A stretch of 34,927 nucleotides of DNA from JAAZPG01 sp012797375 (GCA_937868205.1 CALMMC010000109.1:1-34927), one strand, 5' to 3'. Counted from the stretch's first letter, positions 8,559-17,087 are shown. The notes: generated by a model from the letters alone, not told the origin. Numbers and translations: made by a program.

Positions 8559-9329
8559 ATGGAGACGGCGACACGGACGGCTTGGTTCCGTTTCTACGAG
8601 GAATTGAACGATTTCCTCCCGGCGGAACGGCGGCAGGCCGATTTCCCGTATTCGTTTCGGGGCCGCCCTTCGGTGAAGGACGCCGTTGAGGCCGTCGGCG
8701 TCCCGCACACCGAAGTGGACTTGATCCTGGTCAACGGGCGGTCGGTGGATTTTCATTATCACCTCGAACCCGGAGACCGGGTCTCCGTCTATCCGGTTTT
8801 CGAGTCGCTGGACATCACCCCCGTCCTTCGGCTGCGGCCGGAACCGCTGCGCCGTCCGTCGTTCATCCTGGACGTCCATCTGGGCAAGCTGGCCCGCCGC
8901 CTGAGATGCCTCGGATTCGACACGGTCTACCGCAACGATTTCACGGATGAACAGCTGATCGGAGAAGCCGAGAGGGAATCGCGCATCATCTTGACCCGGG
9001 ATAGGAATCTCCTGAAGCACGGCCGCGTCCTCCGGGGCTCCTGGGTGCGCTCCGGCCGTCTCGAGGAACAGGTCCGGGAGATCGTGGAGCGATTCGACCT
9101 GGCCCGTCAATTCCGTCCGTTCACCCGCTGCCTGCCCTGCAACGGCCCGGTGGTTCCCGTCCCGAAGTCCGAAGTGGAGGACCGTCTGCCTCCGAGAACG
9201 AAAGCCGAATTTCACGAATTCACCCGTTGCCGCGTCTGCGGGCGGGTCTATTGGAAAGGGTCGCATTACGACCGCCTTGCGGCCGTCGTGAATCATCTCG
9301 GCGGGCCGGGCCGTCCGGGCGCGGCTTGA
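8559..9329 (+). CDS. Ub-Mut7C / Mut7-C RNase-domain protein
   Basis: A 256-residue protein with two parts. Residues ~5-95 form a ubiquitin/MoaD-like fold (Ub-Mut7C type). Residues ~102-250 match the Mut7-C domain, a PIN-like ribonuclease fold first named from the C-terminus of the exonuclease Mut-7. Likely metal-binding acids are Asp105 (ILDVHLGKLARRLR) and Asp148 (LTRDRNLL). Four cysteines in two CxxC pairs (C191/C194 and C224/C227) make a zinc ribbon near the end. The ATG at 8559 follows AAGGA at 8545-8549. Bacterial members are mostly uncharacterised; RNA binding or cleavage is inferred from the fold. It lies 98 bases after the Asp-box pair, which is probably not a functional link. Confidence 0.85.
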   Translation: METATRTAWFRFYEELNDFLPAERRQADFPYSFRGRPSVKDAVEAVGVPHTEVDLILVNGRSVDFHYHLEPGDRVSVYPVFESLDITPVLRLRPEPLRRPSFILDVHLGKLARRLRCLGFDTVYRNDFTDEQLIGEAERESRIILTRDRNLLKHGRVLRGSWVRSGRLEEQVREIVERFDLARQFRPFTRCLPCNGPVVPVPKSEVEDRLPPRTKAEFHEFTRCRVCGRVYWKGSHYDRLAAVVNHLGGPGRPGAA

Positions 9330-9332
9330 GGC

Positions 9333-9354
9333 GCCGGCGTCCGGCCCCGTTTTT
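9333..9354 (+). terminator. Possible terminator after the Mut7-C gene
   Basis: GCCGG (9333-9337) and CCGGC (9341-9345) form a short stem with a 3-base loop, followed by CCCG and a run of five T. It is 4 bases after the stop codon. The stem is short but GC-only. Confidence 0.45.
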
Positions 9355-9487
9355 CATCGCTGGCGATCGTCGCGGAAGACCGCTCCACCTGACATGACGA
9401 AAGCGGCTTTTGGAAGGGCGGAAGCGTCCGGCTTCTTGGGGGGCGGGGAGGCCCTCTTTTCCCCGCTCCGGAACGGGGCCGTCCGGC

Positions 9488-11134
9488 TCAATCGATCCGG
9501 ACGACGTCGATATAGAAGAGGTCGTCGGCGACCTCGAATTCGTCTTTTTTCAGGTCCGTTTTCATCGTCTGCCATTCGGCCGAGGGCCGGAGGGTCAGCC
9601 ACTGCCCGCGCCGTCCGGCCTTGACCGGCATGTCGAAGCCCGGGACTTCGGATTTCCAGCGGAAGGACACGGACCCCGCCGCCTCGTCGAGCTTCAGCTC
9701 GAGGGCCGGGATGGTGGTCCGGCGCAGGTATTGGTCGAAGACCGGCCCCAGGTTCAAACCCGTTTCGACGTTGAGAAAGGCGAAGGCGTCCTCCGAGCCG
9801 ATGTTCTGGTATTTGAAGCGGTCGTAGAATCCCCGCAGAAGCGTCCGCCATTTCGCCTCGTCGTCGACGATGTGCCGGAGGGTGTTGAGAAACAGCGCCC
9901 CCTTGAAATACATGTCCTGCGGCGCGTTGTAGTGGACGTCCGGCGGGCCGATGATGGGCCTCTCGTTCTTGACCTTCGGCCGGTAGCCGTTCAGGTACTT
10001 GACCGCGTCCTCGTACCCGAACAGGTGTTCGACATAGAGCCCCTCCATGTACGTCGCCCAGGCCTCATGAATCCATTCGTCGCAGACGTCGGCCGCGGTG
10101 ATGGAATTGCCGAACCACTCGTGGGCGGATTCGTGGATGATGATGTAGTCGAACTTCAAGCTGACGCCGACCCCGGTGAAGTCCCTCTCGAGGTAGCCGT
10201 TGAGGAAGCGGTTGCCGTAGGCCACGGCCGACTGGTGCTCCATCCCGGCGTAAGGGACCTCGATCAGCTTGTAGCCGTCCTCGGGGAAGGGGTAAGGGCC
10301 GAAGTATTTCTCGAAGCATTCGATCGTCGTCCGGGCTTGGGCGAACTGGACCTTGGCTTTTTCCAGGTTCTCCGGGAGGCAGTAGTAATCCAGGGTCAGG
10401 CCGTCCATCCGGTCCTCGAAATGGACGTAAGCGGCGATGTTCAGGGCGACGTTGTAGTTGTTGATGGGGTAGTGAACCTCCCAATCCCAGCGGGTATAGC
10501 CGTCGCCGAGGTCGGTCCGGCCGGCGAAGCGGCCGTTGGAAACGTCGACCAGTCCGTTGGGAACGGCGACCCGGAGGCCCATGCGCTCGACCTCGTCGCG
10601 CTGCTGCTCCTTGTTCGGCCACCAGGTCATGGCCCCGGATCCCTGGCAGGCCGTCGTGATCCAGGGACGGCCGGCGGGATCGGTCTTGAACGTGATTCCG
10701 CCCCAATCCTTTTCGCCGGAGGCGCGCCCGGAGAAGTAAAAATCGATCGCCGTGACGGAATCCTTTTTGAGCGGCTCCGGAAAATCGACGAAGACGGCGT
10801 CGTATTCCCGGGTGAAGGGGAGGGGAGCGCCGTCGAGGGTGATTTTCTCGACGGTCAGGTGGGCCTTAAGATCGAGCTGGATGCGGGCATCCTCCTTGAG
10901 CATCCGGAACCGGATGGTGTTTTTACCGCTCCAGGCCTTGGCCTCGGGATCGACGCGGATGTCGAGATCATAGGACAGAAGGTCGTTATTCGCCCGAAAG
11001 GGGCCGTAGGCGCCGCGAAGGGCGACGGCTTTCGGATCGGGCGCCGTCGCTGTTTGAGCGGCGGCGAAGGCCGCGAAAGCGAGAAATCCGGCGGCCGCCA
11101 AGATAATAAGCTTGGAATCGCTGTTCTTGCGCAT
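9488..11134 (-). CDS. Secreted M1-family metallopeptidase (aminopeptidase)
   Basis: Zinc aminopeptidase of the gluzincin clan. The zinc site HESAH is at residues 334-338 with the third ligand Glu357 exactly 18 residues later (HExxH-x18-E). The upstream exopeptidase motif is GMEHQS near residue 297, where classical M1 enzymes have GAMEN; the Asn is replaced by His. The N-terminal beta domain binds the preceding strands as in leukotriene A4 hydrolase-like enzymes. I place the start at the ATG at 11134, because AGGTG sits 6 bases ahead of it. The in-frame ATG at 11155 lacks such a site. The signal peptide runs to about residue 28 (hydrophobic IILAAAGFLAFAAF, then AAAQT), so it acts outside the cytoplasm. 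It is 548 residues, lacking the long C-terminal helical domain of PepN. Confidence 0.92.
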   Translation of the reverse strand: MRKNSDSKLIILAAAGFLAFAAFAAAQTATAPDPKAVALRGAYGPFRANNDLLSYDLDIRVDPEAKAWSGKNTIRFRMLKEDARIQLDLKAHLTVEKITLDGAPLPFTREYDAVFVDFPEPLKKDSVTAIDFYFSGRASGEKDWGGITFKTDPAGRPWITTACQGSGAMTWWPNKEQQRDEVERMGLRVAVPNGLVDVSNGRFAGRTDLGDGYTRWDWEVHYPINNYNVALNIAAYVHFEDRMDGLTLDYYCLPENLEKAKVQFAQARTTIECFEKYFGPYPFPEDGYKLIEVPYAGMEHQSAVAYGNRFLNGYLERDFTGVGVSLKFDYIIIHESAHEWFGNSITAADVCDEWIHEAWATYMEGLYVEHLFGYEDAVKYLNGYRPKVKNERPIIGPPDVHYNAPQDMYFKGALFLNTLRHIVDDEAKWRTLLRGFYDRFKYQNIGSEDAFAFLNVETGLNLGPVFDQYLRRTTIPALELKLDEAAGSVSFRWKSEVPGFDMPVKAGRRGQWLTLRPSAEWQTMKTDLKKDEFEVADDLFYIDVVRID

Positions 11135-11253
11135 GAGCTGCACCTCGCTCCGCATGATCGCCGGAACCCGGCCCGGCCAAGCCTTCCATCCTACGCGTGT
11201 TCCCGCGGTCCGTCAACGCGCTCCTTCCCCTGGACGGCCCGCCCCCGCTCGGC

Positions 11254-11259
11254 TATAGT
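11254..11259 (+). promoter_or_regulatory. -10-like TATAGT directly ahead of the serine ammonia-lyase start
   Basis: TATAGT ends 6 bases before the ATG at 11266, where a transcript would be expected to begin. No Shine-Dalgarno sequence and no clear -35 are present, so a leaderless mRNA is possible. Inference only. Confidence 0.3.
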
Positions 11260-11265
11260 AAATCC

Positions 11266-12462
11266 ATGGAAACGATCCGGGAGCTTTATCGCATCGGGCC
11301 CGGCCCTTCGTCCAGCCACACGATGGGTCCGCGGGCGGCCGCCGACATGTTCCTCGCCCGCGTCCCGGCGGCCCCGGCTTACCGGGTCACCCTTTACGGC
11401 AGCCTGGCCGCGACGGGCAAGGGGCATTTGACGGAGGAGACGCTCCGGGAGGAGTTCGGCGGACGGAAGATCGAGATCGTTTGGCGCCCGGCCGAACGCC
11501 TTCCCCTCCATCCCAACGCCCTCCGCTTCGAGGCCTTGGATGACGAGGGCCGCGTCCAGGAATTTTGGACGGCCTACAGCATCGGCGGCGGCGAGATCGT
11601 CGACGGAACGCCGGCCACCGTCCGCCGGTCCATTTACCCCTTGCACTCGATGGACGAGATCGTCCGATCCTGCGTTCAGAACGGCCGGACGCTTTGGGAG
11701 ACGGTCGAGGAGGTCGAGGGCCCCGGGATCTGGGATTTCCTAGCCGGGGTTTGGGCGGCCATGTCCGAGGCCGTCCGCCGGGGATTAAAGACCGAGGGCA
11801 CGCTGCCGGGAGACCTTCGTCTCTCTCGCAAAGCCCGGTCCTATTTCATGAAGGCCAAGATGTTCGCCGGCCATTCGAAGCGGATGGGGCTGCTGTTCGC
11901 CTATGCCCTGGCCGTCGCGGAGGAGAACGCGGCCGGAGGGGTGATCGTCACCGCCCCGACCTGCGGTTCGGCCGGCGTCGTTCCGGCGGTTCTCACTCAT
12001 TTGCGGAAAGAGCACCGTTTTTCCGACAGGGAGATCCTGCGGGCCCTGGCCGCGGCCGGATTGATCGGCAACTTGGCCAAGACCAACGCCTCGATTTCCG
12101 GGGCGGAGGTCGGTTGCCAAGGCGAGATCGGGGTGGCCTGCGCCATGGCCTCGGGGGCGGCGGCCCAGCTTCTAGGCGGTACCGTCCCCCAGATCGAGAA
12201 CGCCGCCGAAATGGGCATCGAGCACCATCTCGGCCTGACCTGCGATCCCCTCCACGGTCTTGTCCAGATCCCGTGCATCGAGCGGAACGTCTTCGCCGCT
12301 TCCCGGGCGGTCAGCCACGCGGCGTACGCCTTGCTTTCGGACGGACGGCACCGGATCAGCTACGACGAGGTCCTGGAAGCGATGCGCCAGACGGGGAAGG
12401 ACCTGTCCCCGCGCTACAAGGAAACCTCGACGGGCGGCCTGGCCGTCGTCGATAAGGAATAG
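11266..12462 (+). CDS. sdaA: L-serine ammonia-lyase, iron-sulfur type, single chain
   Basis: Deaminates L-serine to pyruvate and ammonia using a [4Fe-4S] cluster. The N-terminal beta-type domain carries GPGPSSSHTMGP at residues 11-22. The alpha-type domain follows in the same chain. Cluster cysteines are Cys284 (in GCQGEIG), Cys326 (TCDPLHG) and Cys337 (IPCIERN). Their spacing of 42 and 11 equals that reported for the Legionella enzyme. A further conserved Cys233 lies in TAPTCGSAG. The 398-residue length is a little under the usual ~455. I chose the ATG at 11266 because the protein then begins at the family's usual position (METIRELYRIG). The CDF gene follows by 11 bases, suggesting co-transcription. 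Confidence 0.94.
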   Translation: METIRELYRIGPGPSSSHTMGPRAAADMFLARVPAAPAYRVTLYGSLAATGKGHLTEETLREEFGGRKIEIVWRPAERLPLHPNALRFEALDDEGRVQEFWTAYSIGGGEIVDGTPATVRRSIYPLHSMDEIVRSCVQNGRTLWETVEEVEGPGIWDFLAGVWAAMSEAVRRGLKTEGTLPGDLRLSRKARSYFMKAKMFAGHSKRMGLLFAYALAVAEENAAGGVIVTAPTCGSAGVVPAVLTHLRKEHRFSDREILRALAAAGLIGNLAKTNASISGAEVGCQGEIGVACAMASGAAAQLLGGTVPQIENAAEMGIEHHLGLTCDPLHGLVQIPCIERNVFAASRAVSHAAYALLSDGRHRISYDEVLEAMRQTGKDLSPRYKETSTGGLAVVDKE

Positions 12463-12473
12463 CGAGGCCGGGC

Positions 12474-13376
12474 ATGACCGGAAGCCGCGTCCATCGCCGC
12501 CCGGACTCCCACCGGGCCTTCGCCGCCGGCGTGACGCTCAATACCCTGTTCGTTCTTGCCGAGGGCGGCGTGGGAGCGGCGGTCGGATCCCTGGCCCTGA
12601 TCGCCGACGCCGGACACAACTTCAGCGACGTGATCAGCCTTCTTTTAGCCTGGGGGGCCGGCGCCCTGGCCCAGAGAGCGGCTACGGAGCGGCGGACGTA
12701 CGGTTTCCGCAAGGCCACGGTCGTCGCCTCCTTCATCAGCGCCGTTCTCCTGCTCGCGGCCCTGGGGGCGATCGCCCGGGAGGCGGTCGGCCGTCTTCTT
12801 CACCCGGCGCCGGTCGGGGGGCCGGTGATCATCCTCGTCGCGGCGATCGGCGCGGTCATCAACGCGGCCACGGCCGCTCTCTTTTTCTCCGGGAAAAAGA
12901 ACGACTTGAATATCCAGGCGGCGTTTCTCCATATGGCCGCCGATGCCGGCGTTTCCCTGGGGGTCGTCGCCGGCGGAATCCTCATCGCCCTGAAAGGCTG
13001 GCCGTGGATCGACCCGGCGATCAGCCTGGCGATCGTCGTCATCGTCTTTTGGGGGACCTGGAAGCTGTTCCGCCGCTCGCTCGACTTAACCCTGGACGCC
13101 GTTCCCGAAAACATCGATATCGCCGGGATCAAGGGTTACCTGGCCGGCCTGGAAAACGTCGTCCAGATCCACGACCTCCACGTCTGGGCCCTGAGCACGA
13201 CGGAGGTCGCCCTCACCGTTCACGTGGTCGCGGCCGCTGATTCCTTCGACACGAACACCCTGTGCGGGATCCAGCGGCATCTGCACGATCGCTTCGGCAT
13301 CGCCCACGCGACGATCCAGGTGGAAACTCCGACGGCCGGCGACGGCTGTCTCCTCGACCGGCCGGATTGCCTGTAA
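12474..13376 (+). CDS. Cation diffusion facilitator metal exporter (CzcD/ZitB-like)
   Basis: Inner-membrane proton-coupled exporter for Zn2+ or similar divalent cations. The 300 residues contain about six membrane segments. Transport-site residues are visible: HNFSD in the second helix (ADAGHNFSD) and H-x3-D in the fifth (LHMAADAG). The two-His, two-Asp set points to zinc. The C-terminal ~90 residues form the cytoplasmic ferredoxin-like domain (QIHDLHVWALS, VHVVA, HATIQVE). It ends with two Cys residues that might bind metal. It starts 11 bases after sdaA. No metal-responsive regulator is adjacent. Confidence 0.93.
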   Translation: MTGSRVHRRPDSHRAFAAGVTLNTLFVLAEGGVGAAVGSLALIADAGHNFSDVISLLLAWGAGALAQRAATERRTYGFRKATVVASFISAVLLLAALGAIAREAVGRLLHPAPVGGPVIILVAAIGAVINAATAALFFSGKKNDLNIQAAFLHMAADAGVSLGVVAGGILIALKGWPWIDPAISLAIVVIVFWGTWKLFRRSLDLTLDAVPENIDIAGIKGYLAGLENVVQIHDLHVWALSTTEVALTVHVVAAADSFDTNTLCGIQRHLHDRFGIAHATIQVETPTAGDGCLLDRPDCL

Positions 13377-13410
13377 GACCAGGGCGGCGGAGCGGCCGCC
13401 GGCGCCGGGA

Positions 13411-14583
13411 TTAAATTCCCAGCTTGGCCCGCAGATCGGGGGCGAGCGAATTCTTGTTGACCATCAGGGCCGTGGTCTTGAGGCGGAAGTAGGCGCGCGA
13501 CATGTACATGTAGCCGTCATACTTGCGGTCGGTGCCGCCCGAGTTCTTGATCAAGTAGAACCTGGCGCCGGTCTGGTCCTGGGCCAGGCCGACGATGTGC
13601 ATCAGATGGTCGTCGGTGGTGGTGAAGTCGCGGAAGGTGGCCGTGCGCATCGCCGGGGTGATCTCCTTTTCCTTCACCGGCGCCGCCGGCTTTTTCTCGC
13701 GCTCGGCCATGGTCTTGTCCTCCCAGTCCGTATCAGGCACCAGGGCCCAGCCGGTCTCGCGCGTGGAGAAGTCCCGCTCGCTCACGTCGCCGTCCCAGGC
13801 GACCGTGTAGCCGTCGGAAATCGCCTTCTCGACGACGGCTTCCAGGTCATCGAGAGGAAGGTTGTAATAGTCGGAATTGTAGTTCCAGTTGTCGGGGATT
13901 TCCAGGCGGCATTTTTTGAAGAAAGGGTGGCTGTCATAGGAGGTCAACTCAATATAATCGTCCAAGTTCAAACCCAGAACGTCGGAGAGGAAGGTCTGGG
14001 GCGTATAGGTTTTCTCTTTCCAGGTGAACTCGGCCGGCGCTTTGCCCAGATAAGCGTCGAGGACCGCCTCGTAGGCCTCGAGCCAGCGGGGCGTAAGGCG
14101 GCCGCCCCCGCGTTTCAAGACGGCGTCGGCGACGCCTTGCAGAACGGCGACCATCTCGCCGTGGTTGTGGCGCTTCTCCCCGATGTTCAGGCCGCTGTAA
14201 ACCTCTTCGGGGACGATGCCCGATTCGCGCAGCCGATCGATCACGTCGTGGGATTGGCCTCCCTGCTGGTGAACGGCGTTACCGTGCAGCTGCACGTAGT
14301 TCAGGGCTTTCTTGGGATAGGTGTGGCGCACGACGAACATCTCGGAGAGGTCGAATTCGCCCTTTCCGAGGCGCAGCAGCTCGGCTTCGAGGAAGGAGAC
14401 CGTGGCGAAACACCAGCAGGTCCCGGTGCGGTATTGGTCCTTGACCGGGGTGTGCTTGATCTCACGGATGGTCTTGAACGTATAAGCCGGTTTTCCGTCT
14501 TTGTTCGTTTGGGCGCCGATCACGCCGGGAAGGATCGAGACGGAAAGGACGATCGCGGTCAGAACACGGAAAAATCTGGACAT
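13411..14583 (-). CDS. Secreted C1-family cysteine peptidase (bleomycin hydrolase / PepC-like)
   Basis: Papain-fold peptidase of the C1B group. The oxyanion Gln50 and nucleophile Cys56 are in VKDQYRTGTCWCFA. The catalytic His326 is in DDHLMHIVG and Asn347 in LIKNSGG, so the triad is complete. A signal peptide occupies residues 1-24 (RVLTAIVLSVSILPGVIGAQ), unlike cytoplasmic bleomycin hydrolases, so this one is exported. Total length is 390 residues, slightly shorter than the usual 440-460. The start has GGAGGTG 4 bases ahead of the ATG. It is convergent with the CDF gene. Likely an extracytoplasmic aminopeptidase or peptide scavenger. Confidence 0.9.
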   Translation of the reverse strand: MSRFFRVLTAIVLSVSILPGVIGAQTNKDGKPAYTFKTIREIKHTPVKDQYRTGTCWCFATVSFLEAELLRLGKGEFDLSEMFVVRHTYPKKALNYVQLHGNAVHQQGGQSHDVIDRLRESGIVPEEVYSGLNIGEKRHNHGEMVAVLQGVADAVLKRGGGRLTPRWLEAYEAVLDAYLGKAPAEFTWKEKTYTPQTFLSDVLGLNLDDYIELTSYDSHPFFKKCRLEIPDNWNYNSDYYNLPLDDLEAVVEKAISDGYTVAWDGDVSERDFSTRETGWALVPDTDWEDKTMAEREKKPAAPVKEKEITPAMRTATFRDFTTTDDHLMHIVGLAQDQTGARFYLIKNSGGTDRKYDGYMYMSRAYFRLKTTALMVNKNSLAPDLRAKLGI

Positions 14584-14602
14584 GAGCCACCTCCGAATTC
14601 TT

Positions 14603-14630
14603 TATTTAAGAAGCCATCGTAACAAATCAA
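14603..14630 (-). promoter_or_regulatory. Possible promoter for the C1 peptidase gene
   Basis: On the minus strand TTGATT (14630-14625) and TAAATA (14608-14603) are 16 bases apart, about 20 bases before the start. The -35 is good and the -10 weak. Confidence 0.33.
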
Positions 14631-14719
14631 GGAGCCGCGGGCAATGCGAGGATTCCTTTTCAATCGCGTTTAGCGGTATGATATCCACACTTCTTACCGG
14701 CCGATAGGATTTGACCTTC

Positions 14720-15055
14720 ATGAAATATCATCATCTCGGCATCCCGACGTCCGTCCCGCGCGAGAGCGAGGAATACCTGCCGGCGTTCGATACCTACTGC
14801 ACCGACCACGAGCGCAATCCGTTCGGCATCCAGTGGATGCGATACGGGCCGCGGTGCCCGCTGCCGGACCTGGTCAAGACCGTTCCACACGTCGCTTTCG
14901 AAGTGGCTGACCTGGACCAGGCCCTGGAAGGGGAGGAGGTCCTCATCCGGCCGAACAGTCCCTCGCCTGGAGTCGTCGTCGCCTTCATCGTCCGCGACGG
15001 CGCGCCCGTCGAGCTCCTGGAGCATCGACTTAAAGGCGAGGGAGAAACCGACTGA
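14720..15055 (+). CDS. Small VOC-superfamily (glyoxalase-like) protein
   Basis: A 111-residue protein with one vicinal-oxygen-chelate-like module: strand-opening MKYHHLGIPT, central HVAFEVADLDQAL, and a final VVVAFIVRDGAPVELLEH. Paired beta-alpha-beta-beta-beta units of this type bind metal through His and Glu. Here the His in the first strand, His in VPHVAFE and Glu in VELLE are plausible ligands. The ATG at 14720 is preferred over an in-frame TTG at 14711. The substrate cannot be guessed. The ABC exporter begins 45 bases downstream behind a hairpin. Confidence 0.75.
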   Translation: MKYHHLGIPTSVPRESEEYLPAFDTYCTDHERNPFGIQWMRYGPRCPLPDLVKTVPHVAFEVADLDQALEGEEVLIRPNSPSPGVVVAFIVRDGAPVELLEHRLKGEGETD

Positions 15056-15057
15056 AG

Positions 15058-15091
15058 CCCCGCCCTTCTCATCTTTTGGGGAGGGCGGGAG
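15058..15091 (+). promoter_or_regulatory. Hairpin in the ABC exporter leader
   Basis: CCCGCCCT (15059-15066) pairs with AGGGCGGG (15082-15089). The 3' arm merges into the GGGAG (15087-15091) that is the only ribosome-binding-site candidate for the ATG at 15101. Closing the stem would hide that site. There is no T run, so it is not a standard terminator. Confidence 0.4.
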
Positions 15092-15100
15092 TTAAGAAAA

Positions 15101-16960
15101 ATGAAAATTCTCTGGCGCTACCTCAAGCCCTTCCGCGGGCTCGTCCTCCTGACCCTGGCCTTGGCCGGAGCGGCCCAGCTCCTAGCCCTGATCGACCCGG
15201 TGATTTTCGGCAAGATCATCGACGAGTACGCCCTCAACTCCCTCCATAAGCCGGAGAAAGAGCTCGTCTCCGGGGCGCTTTTCTGGCTGGCCGTGGCCGT
15301 CGGTGTGGCCATGGCCGCCCGACTGGCCCGGGCTTTCCAGGACTACGTCCTCCGGCTGGTCGTCCAGAAATTCGGGATGCGGATCTTCAACGACGGAATG
15401 AAGCAAACCCTCCGGCTGAGCTACCAGGAATTCGAGGAGCAACGGAGCGGCGAGACGGTCTCCACACTCCAGCGGACGCGCCGCGACACGGAGATGTTCA
15501 TCAACGCGTTCATCAACGTCCTGTTCGCCTCGATCGTCGGCTTCGTCTTCCTCATCTGGTACGCGGTCACGAAGCACTGGGCCCTCGTCCCGGTTTTCGC
15601 CGTCGGCGTCCTTCTCCTCGGCGGGATGACCGGCCTTCTGAGCCGTAGAATCAAGACGGTCCAGCGGTCCATCTTCCGGGAAAACGCGAAGATGTCCGGA
15701 ATCATCACCGAGTCGCTGCGGAACATCGAGCTGGTGAAAAGCTTGGGCCTGGTGAAAGCCGAGGTCGTCCGCTTCCGCGGTCTGACCGAGAACATCTTCG
15801 GCCTGGAGATGGACAAGGTCCGCCGGGTTCGGACCCTTTCCTTCTTCCAAGGGACGACGATCAACATCCTCAAGCAGTCGATCCTCTTCATCCTCCTGTG
15901 GCTTATCTTCCGCAAGGTCCTCTCGCCGGGCGAGCTGATCTCCATGCAGTTCATCACCACGACGATTTTCGGGCCGCTCCAGGAGCTCGGCAACATCATC
16001 GTCTCCTACCGGGAGGCGGAGGCTTCGATCCGCAATTTCGATGCCCTGATGAAAAAGCCGATCGAGTACCGTCCCGAGGAGCCGGTCGACGTCGGGCCGA
16101 TCGACCGCCTCGAGTTTCAGAACGTCGTCTTCCGGCACAAGACCGCGGCCGAGAACGCCATCGACGGCATCTCGTTCTCGGCCCGGCTCGGCGACTCGAT
16201 CGCGTTCGTCGGCCCGTCCGGCTCGGGCAAATCGACCCTGGTGAAGCTCCTGGTCGGCCTGTACCGGCCCCGGGAGGGCGACATCCTGTTCGACGGCACC
16301 TCGGTCCGGGACATCCGCTACAACCTGATCCGCCGGCAGATCGGCTTCGTCACCCAGGAGACGCAGCTCTTCGCCGGGACGATCCGGGACAATCTCCTGT
16401 TCATCAAGCCGGACGCGACCGACGGAGAGATGCTCGCCGCCCTGGACAAGGCCTCCTTCGGCGCCGTCCTGGCCCGGACGGACAAGGGCTTGGACACGAT
16501 CCTCGGGGAAGGGGGAACGAAGCTTTCGGGCGGGGAGAAGCAACGCCTGTCCATCGCCCGGGCCCTGATCCGAAATCCACGCCTCCTTATCTTCGACGAG
16601 GCGACCTCGTCGCTGGACAGCCTGGCCGAGGAGGAGATCACCGAGACGGTCGCCCGGATCGCGGCCGAGCAGCAGCGGATCATCATCTCCATCGCCCACC
16701 GCCTCAGCACGATCATGAACGCCGACCGGATCTTCGTCCTGGAAAAGGGCCGGATCGTCGAAACCGGGACGCATCGGGAACTTGTGGACCTCAAGGGGCT
16801 GTATTACGCCATGTGGCGCCAGCAGATCGGCGAGCGGAAGACAGCCGCGCCGGGACGGGAGACGGATGAGGGGCCGGACGGGGGGCCCGAGGCGGTACCG
16901 GGTGCCGCGGCCGAGACGGCAAATGGCTCCGCGGACGGGAACGCGGACGCAATTTCATGA
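15101..16960 (+). CDS. ABC exporter, fused membrane and ATPase domains (MsbA/LmrA-like)
   Basis: Half-transporter of 619 residues that would act as a dimer. The first ~300 residues hold the six-helix exporter domain (for example LVLLTLALAGAAQLLALI and FLIWYAV). The ATPase has Walker A GPSGSGKST near residue 371, Q-loop VTQETQLFAGTIRDN, signature LSGGEKQRLS near 474, Walker B LLIFDEATSSLD near 495 and the H-loop SIAHRLST near 531. The C-terminal ~40 residues are a low-complexity Gly/Ala/Asp/Pro tail. Substrate is not predictable; lipid, peptide or drug export are all possible. Confidence 0.92.
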   Translation: MKILWRYLKPFRGLVLLTLALAGAAQLLALIDPVIFGKIIDEYALNSLHKPEKELVSGALFWLAVAVGVAMAARLARAFQDYVLRLVVQKFGMRIFNDGMKQTLRLSYQEFEEQRSGETVSTLQRTRRDTEMFINAFINVLFASIVGFVFLIWYAVTKHWALVPVFAVGVLLLGGMTGLLSRRIKTVQRSIFRENAKMSGIITESLRNIELVKSLGLVKAEVVRFRGLTENIFGLEMDKVRRVRTLSFFQGTTINILKQSILFILLWLIFRKVLSPGELISMQFITTTIFGPLQELGNIIVSYREAEASIRNFDALMKKPIEYRPEEPVDVGPIDRLEFQNVVFRHKTAAENAIDGISFSARLGDSIAFVGPSGSGKSTLVKLLVGLYRPREGDILFDGTSVRDIRYNLIRRQIGFVTQETQLFAGTIRDNLLFIKPDATDGEMLAALDKASFGAVLARTDKGLDTILGEGGTKLSGGEKQRLSIARALIRNPRLLIFDEATSSLDSLAEEEITETVARIAAEQQRIIISIAHRLSTIMNADRIFVLEKGRIVETGTHRELVDLKGLYYAMWRQQIGERKTAAPGRETDEGPDGGPEAVPGAAAETANGSADGNADAIS

Positions 16961-17023
16961 TTTACGACCATAGAAACCTCGTGTTTCAAGCGTTTGAAGG
17001 AAATCGACGAGATATTTTCTCCT

Positions 17024-17087
17024 GGGACAGATCTCAAGATCTATCCCGCATCCCTCAAAAAAAATGAGGGAATGAATAATCTGTCCC
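17024..17087. repeat. Composite REP-like inverted repeat
   Basis: Outer arms GGGACAGAT (17024-17032) and ATCTGTCCC (17079-17087) enclose an inner hairpin TCCCTCA (17051-17057) / TGAGGGA (17065-17071) with an A7 loop. The left arm can instead pair locally with AGATCTATCCC (17037-17047), so two exclusive folds exist. Sequences of this type accompany REP/RAYT elements in other bacteria; no transposase is near. Confidence 0.6.

Noticed and set aside
5041..8574. An open frame of 1,177 codons on the minus strand across both Asp-box genes
   Set aside because: It mirrors GC-rich codon structure. The opposite strand carries signal peptides and Asp-box repeats in both proteins, and the minus-strand product has no recognisable domain.
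9463..9480. Near-perfect palindrome after the M1 peptidase as a terminator
   Set aside because: CCCCG arms around TCCGGA form a good stem, but the minus-strand transcript continues with A and G rather than T.
9410..11431. A 673-codon plus-strand frame opposite the M1 peptidase
   Set aside because: The minus-strand M1 gene has a full zinc site, a signal peptide and a ribosome binding site. The plus frame is Val/Asp/Gly-rich shadow sequence.
13377..13410. GC-rich stem between the CDF and C1 peptidase genes as a terminator
   Set aside because: GGCGG and CCGCC can pair, but no T run follows on either strand.
15182..16774. A 530-codon minus-strand frame over the ABC exporter
   Set aside because: It is the shadow of a gene with every ABC motif intact, and it is rich in Asp/Arg/Leu without domains.
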